Source: Lithodes maja | Lineage: Eukaryota; Arthropoda; Malacostraca; Decapoda; Lithodidae | Assembly: GCA_037953745.1 (NCBI GenBank) | Contig: JBAKBP010004403.1 | Coordinates: 62,001-126,000, forward strand | Direction of reading: 5' to 3' | DNA: 64,000 nucleotides | In this document: positions 61,923-64,000 of the stretch, in pieces | Layout of the letters: each line of letters starts with the position of its first letter | Numbering within the stretch: position 1 is the first letter of the stretch | The notes under the pieces: generated by a model | Told to the model about the DNA's origin: nothing | Seen by the model: only the letters and a program-made list of their open reading frames with translations | The model's database searches: none | Translations under genes and position numbers: made by a program

Positions 61923-62115
61923 AGTTCCCTCTCTCTCCTCGCAGTTGTACCCCACGCACCTTGGGAAAACGTACACAACCCACACTTTTACAATTATTAA
62001 ATATAACCTAGCCTGATAAAACCTGTCAAATGCATGTTCTTCTTGACTATGCAAGTATACCCAATTTCAATATTAACTCATATTAATTCACATTACGTGC
62101 ATGGACACTACAATG

Positions 62116-62116
<1 letters not shown>

Positions 62117-62146
<30 letters not shown>

Positions 62147-62262
62147 CATGCAACGTTGCTAACATGTATTTCAGTCATTTGACCTCGCAATTGGAATTTC
62201 GCAATGATATAGAAAATGCAGTTCATTTCATTACCACCCCGAGGCAGGCAAAGTCGGGGGAT

Positions 62263-62308
<46 letters not shown>
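62117..62308. repeat. A run and (CA)n
   Basis: A homopolymer 62,119-62,146 and CA run 62,264-62,308, the latter abutting SINE S1 copy d. Confidence 0.95.
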
Positions 62309-62312
<4 letters not shown>

Positions 62313-62792
62313 AGCCCGTAGCCTAGTAGGTAGAGCTCTCGTCTCACACACGAGGGGTCGGGGGTTCAATCCCCCGGCCGGGCGGAGACAAATTGGGCTT
62401 GTCTCCTTTCATGTGTTAGCCTCAGTTCACCTAGCTGTAAATAGGTACCTGGAATAAGTGAACGACGTTGTGACGTCCCATCTGGGGTTGGCAAAAATGG
62501 TACAAGGCGAGATGGGTATCATATGGTTCACCTAAGCTGATGGCTACCTAAGCCTTCGGGCGAGACGGTACCGTCTATAGTGAGAATGGTACCATACAGA
62601 TCCACCCTAAGCCTTCGTTTCCGTTGTCGCCAATTGGCTAAATACAGACTACACACACATCCACAGCCATTCCAACAGTACATAAAACACTTAACATTCA
62701 TTTCACGCAATACATTCCCAGTTAAGGAGGCGCGATAATAATGAGCTTAGCTCGCATTGCGTGGATTCCCCTTGACGAACAAGTAACTGAGT
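62313..62792 (+). mobile_element. tRNA-derived SINE S1, copy d
   Basis: The head AGCCCGTAGCCTAGTAGGTA, box B GGGGGTTCAATCCCCCGGCC, and the full body to GATTCCCCTTGACGAAC. It has small indels relative to copy b. Confidence 0.87.
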
Positions 62793-62880
62793 AACTGAGT
62801 AACACACACACACTCTCGTAGGCAGTCCCAACACTTTCACACTCACACTATTTATTCAAACACACCTCACACATACCATA

Positions 62881-63149
<269 letters not shown>

Positions 63150-63214
63150 ACACCCCAACTCCACACCCATACACTCAACACTCAAATACCACCCACAAAC
63201 ACATGCACACACTC

Positions 63215-63885
63215 ACACATTCACTCGCTCTCACTCGCTCTCACTTGCACTCTCTCACTGGCACTCCCTCTCCCTCTCCTCCCGACTCACAACTCTATAC
63301 ATACTACCGTACTACCCCTCCATTCACTCACTCTCACTTGCACTCACTCTCCCTCTCCTCCCGACTCACAACTCTATACATACTACTACCCCTCCATTCA
63401 CTCACTCTCACTTGCACTCACTCTCCCTCTCCTCCTGACTCACAACTCTATACATACTACTACCCCTCCATTCACTCACTCACTGGCACTCACTCTCTCT
63501 CTCCTCCCGACTCACAACTCTATACATACTACTACCCCTCCATTCACTCACTCTCACTTGCACTCACTCACTGGCACTCACTCTCTCTCTCCTCCCGACT
63601 CACAACTCTATACATACTACTACCCCTCCATTCACTCACTCTCACTTGCACTCACTCTCTCTCTCCTCCCGACTCACAACTCTATACATACTACTACCCC
63701 TCCATTCACTCACTCTCACTTGCACTCACTCACTGGCACTCACTCTCTCTCTCCTCCCGACTCACAACTCTATACATACTACTACCCCTCCATTCACTCA
63801 CTCTCACTTGCACTCACTCACTGGCACTCACTCTCCCTCTCCTCCCGACTCACAACTCTATACATACTACTACCCCTCCATTTGA
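63215..63885. repeat. 72-88 bp minisatellite, eight units
   Basis: CCCGACTCACAACTCTATAC recurs at about 63,281, 63,360, 63,434, 63,506, 63,594, 63,668, 63,756 and 63,844. Longer units carry an extra CACTCACTGGCACT segment. It is CT-rich with no coding sense. Confidence 0.95.
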
Positions 63886-64000
63886 GCAGATTAGCCACGG
63901 TGATCTCTTCCAACCATTTGTTCTGACGCAACTTGGGCAAATGGACGAATCCCTACTTGTTCATCGCATCTATAGTACTTTTCCGGTTTGCATTATGGGG
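63886..64000. other. Unassigned right edge
   Basis: About 115 bp of non-repetitive sequence. Too short to judge. Confidence 0.4.

Overview
The window is eukaryotic, from an arthropod and most likely a decapod crustacean. That call rests on a spliced Lar-type receptor tyrosine phosphatase, very large repeat-filled introns, dense microsatellites, and many CR1-like, RTE-like and Jockey-like LINEs, tRNA-derived SINEs and MITEs. There are no operons, CRISPR arrays or credible functional tRNA genes. The species assignment is inference.

Host genes. Five exons of a Lar homologue lie on the minus strand with good splice sites and compatible phases where they are contiguous: 23,813-23,986 (FN3), 11,548-11,723, 7,649-7,803, 6,148-6,190 and 3,948-4,174 (transmembrane exon). 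The phosphatase domains would lie left of the window. Two exons carry in-frame stops (TGA at 11,632-11,634, TAG at 4,160-4,162). The exon(s) expected between the FN3 exon and the 11.5 kb exon were not found, so this may be a decaying copy or an error-bearing assembly. A second gene, an intronless Trf4/TENT4-type terminal nucleotidyltransferase ORF, is at 31,927-32,994 on the minus strand.

Mobile DNA fills almost all the rest. I recognise four CR1-like LINE lineages, called here alpha (54.9-58.0 kb), beta (15.3-19.6 and 25.4-29.4 kb), gamma (40.7-46.3, 47.1-49.9, 50.2-50.8, 31 and 7.3 kb) and delta (22-23.8 kb). There are also RTE-like elements (4.3-5.7 kb; 12.8-20.3 kb, split by a beta insertion), a second RT lineage (2.9-3.9 kb) and Jockey-like pieces (1-0.9 and 52.9-53.5 kb). 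Gamma-1 looks full-length with intact ORF1 (zinc finger plus SGNH esterase) and ORF2 (endonuclease plus RT), joined by a canonical -1 slippery heptamer in the correct phase. MITE families with TTAA targets (A, B, D) sit end to end sharing one TTAA at six loci. One of them (37,481-39,498) has had its interior amplified into about 18 tandem 105-bp units, apparently a satellite born inside a MITE. A second satellite (38-bp unit, 34,478-36,588) has a 342-bp higher-order period.

Region by region: 0-4 kb, LINE debris and MITE A; 4-24 kb, Lar exons and introns loaded with LINEs and MITEs; 24-31 kb, MITEs and LINE beta-2; 31-33 kb, TENT4-like ORF; 33.6-39.9 kb, tRNA-like hairpin and two satellites; 40-51 kb, gamma LINEs embedded in CT-rich minisatellite; 51-54.5 kb, SINEs and MITEs; 54.8-58.2 kb, LINE alpha nested in another repeat; 58.2-64 kb, MITEs, SINEs and long simple repeats. 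Family names such as A, B, C, D, R, T, U and S1-S5 are local labels.
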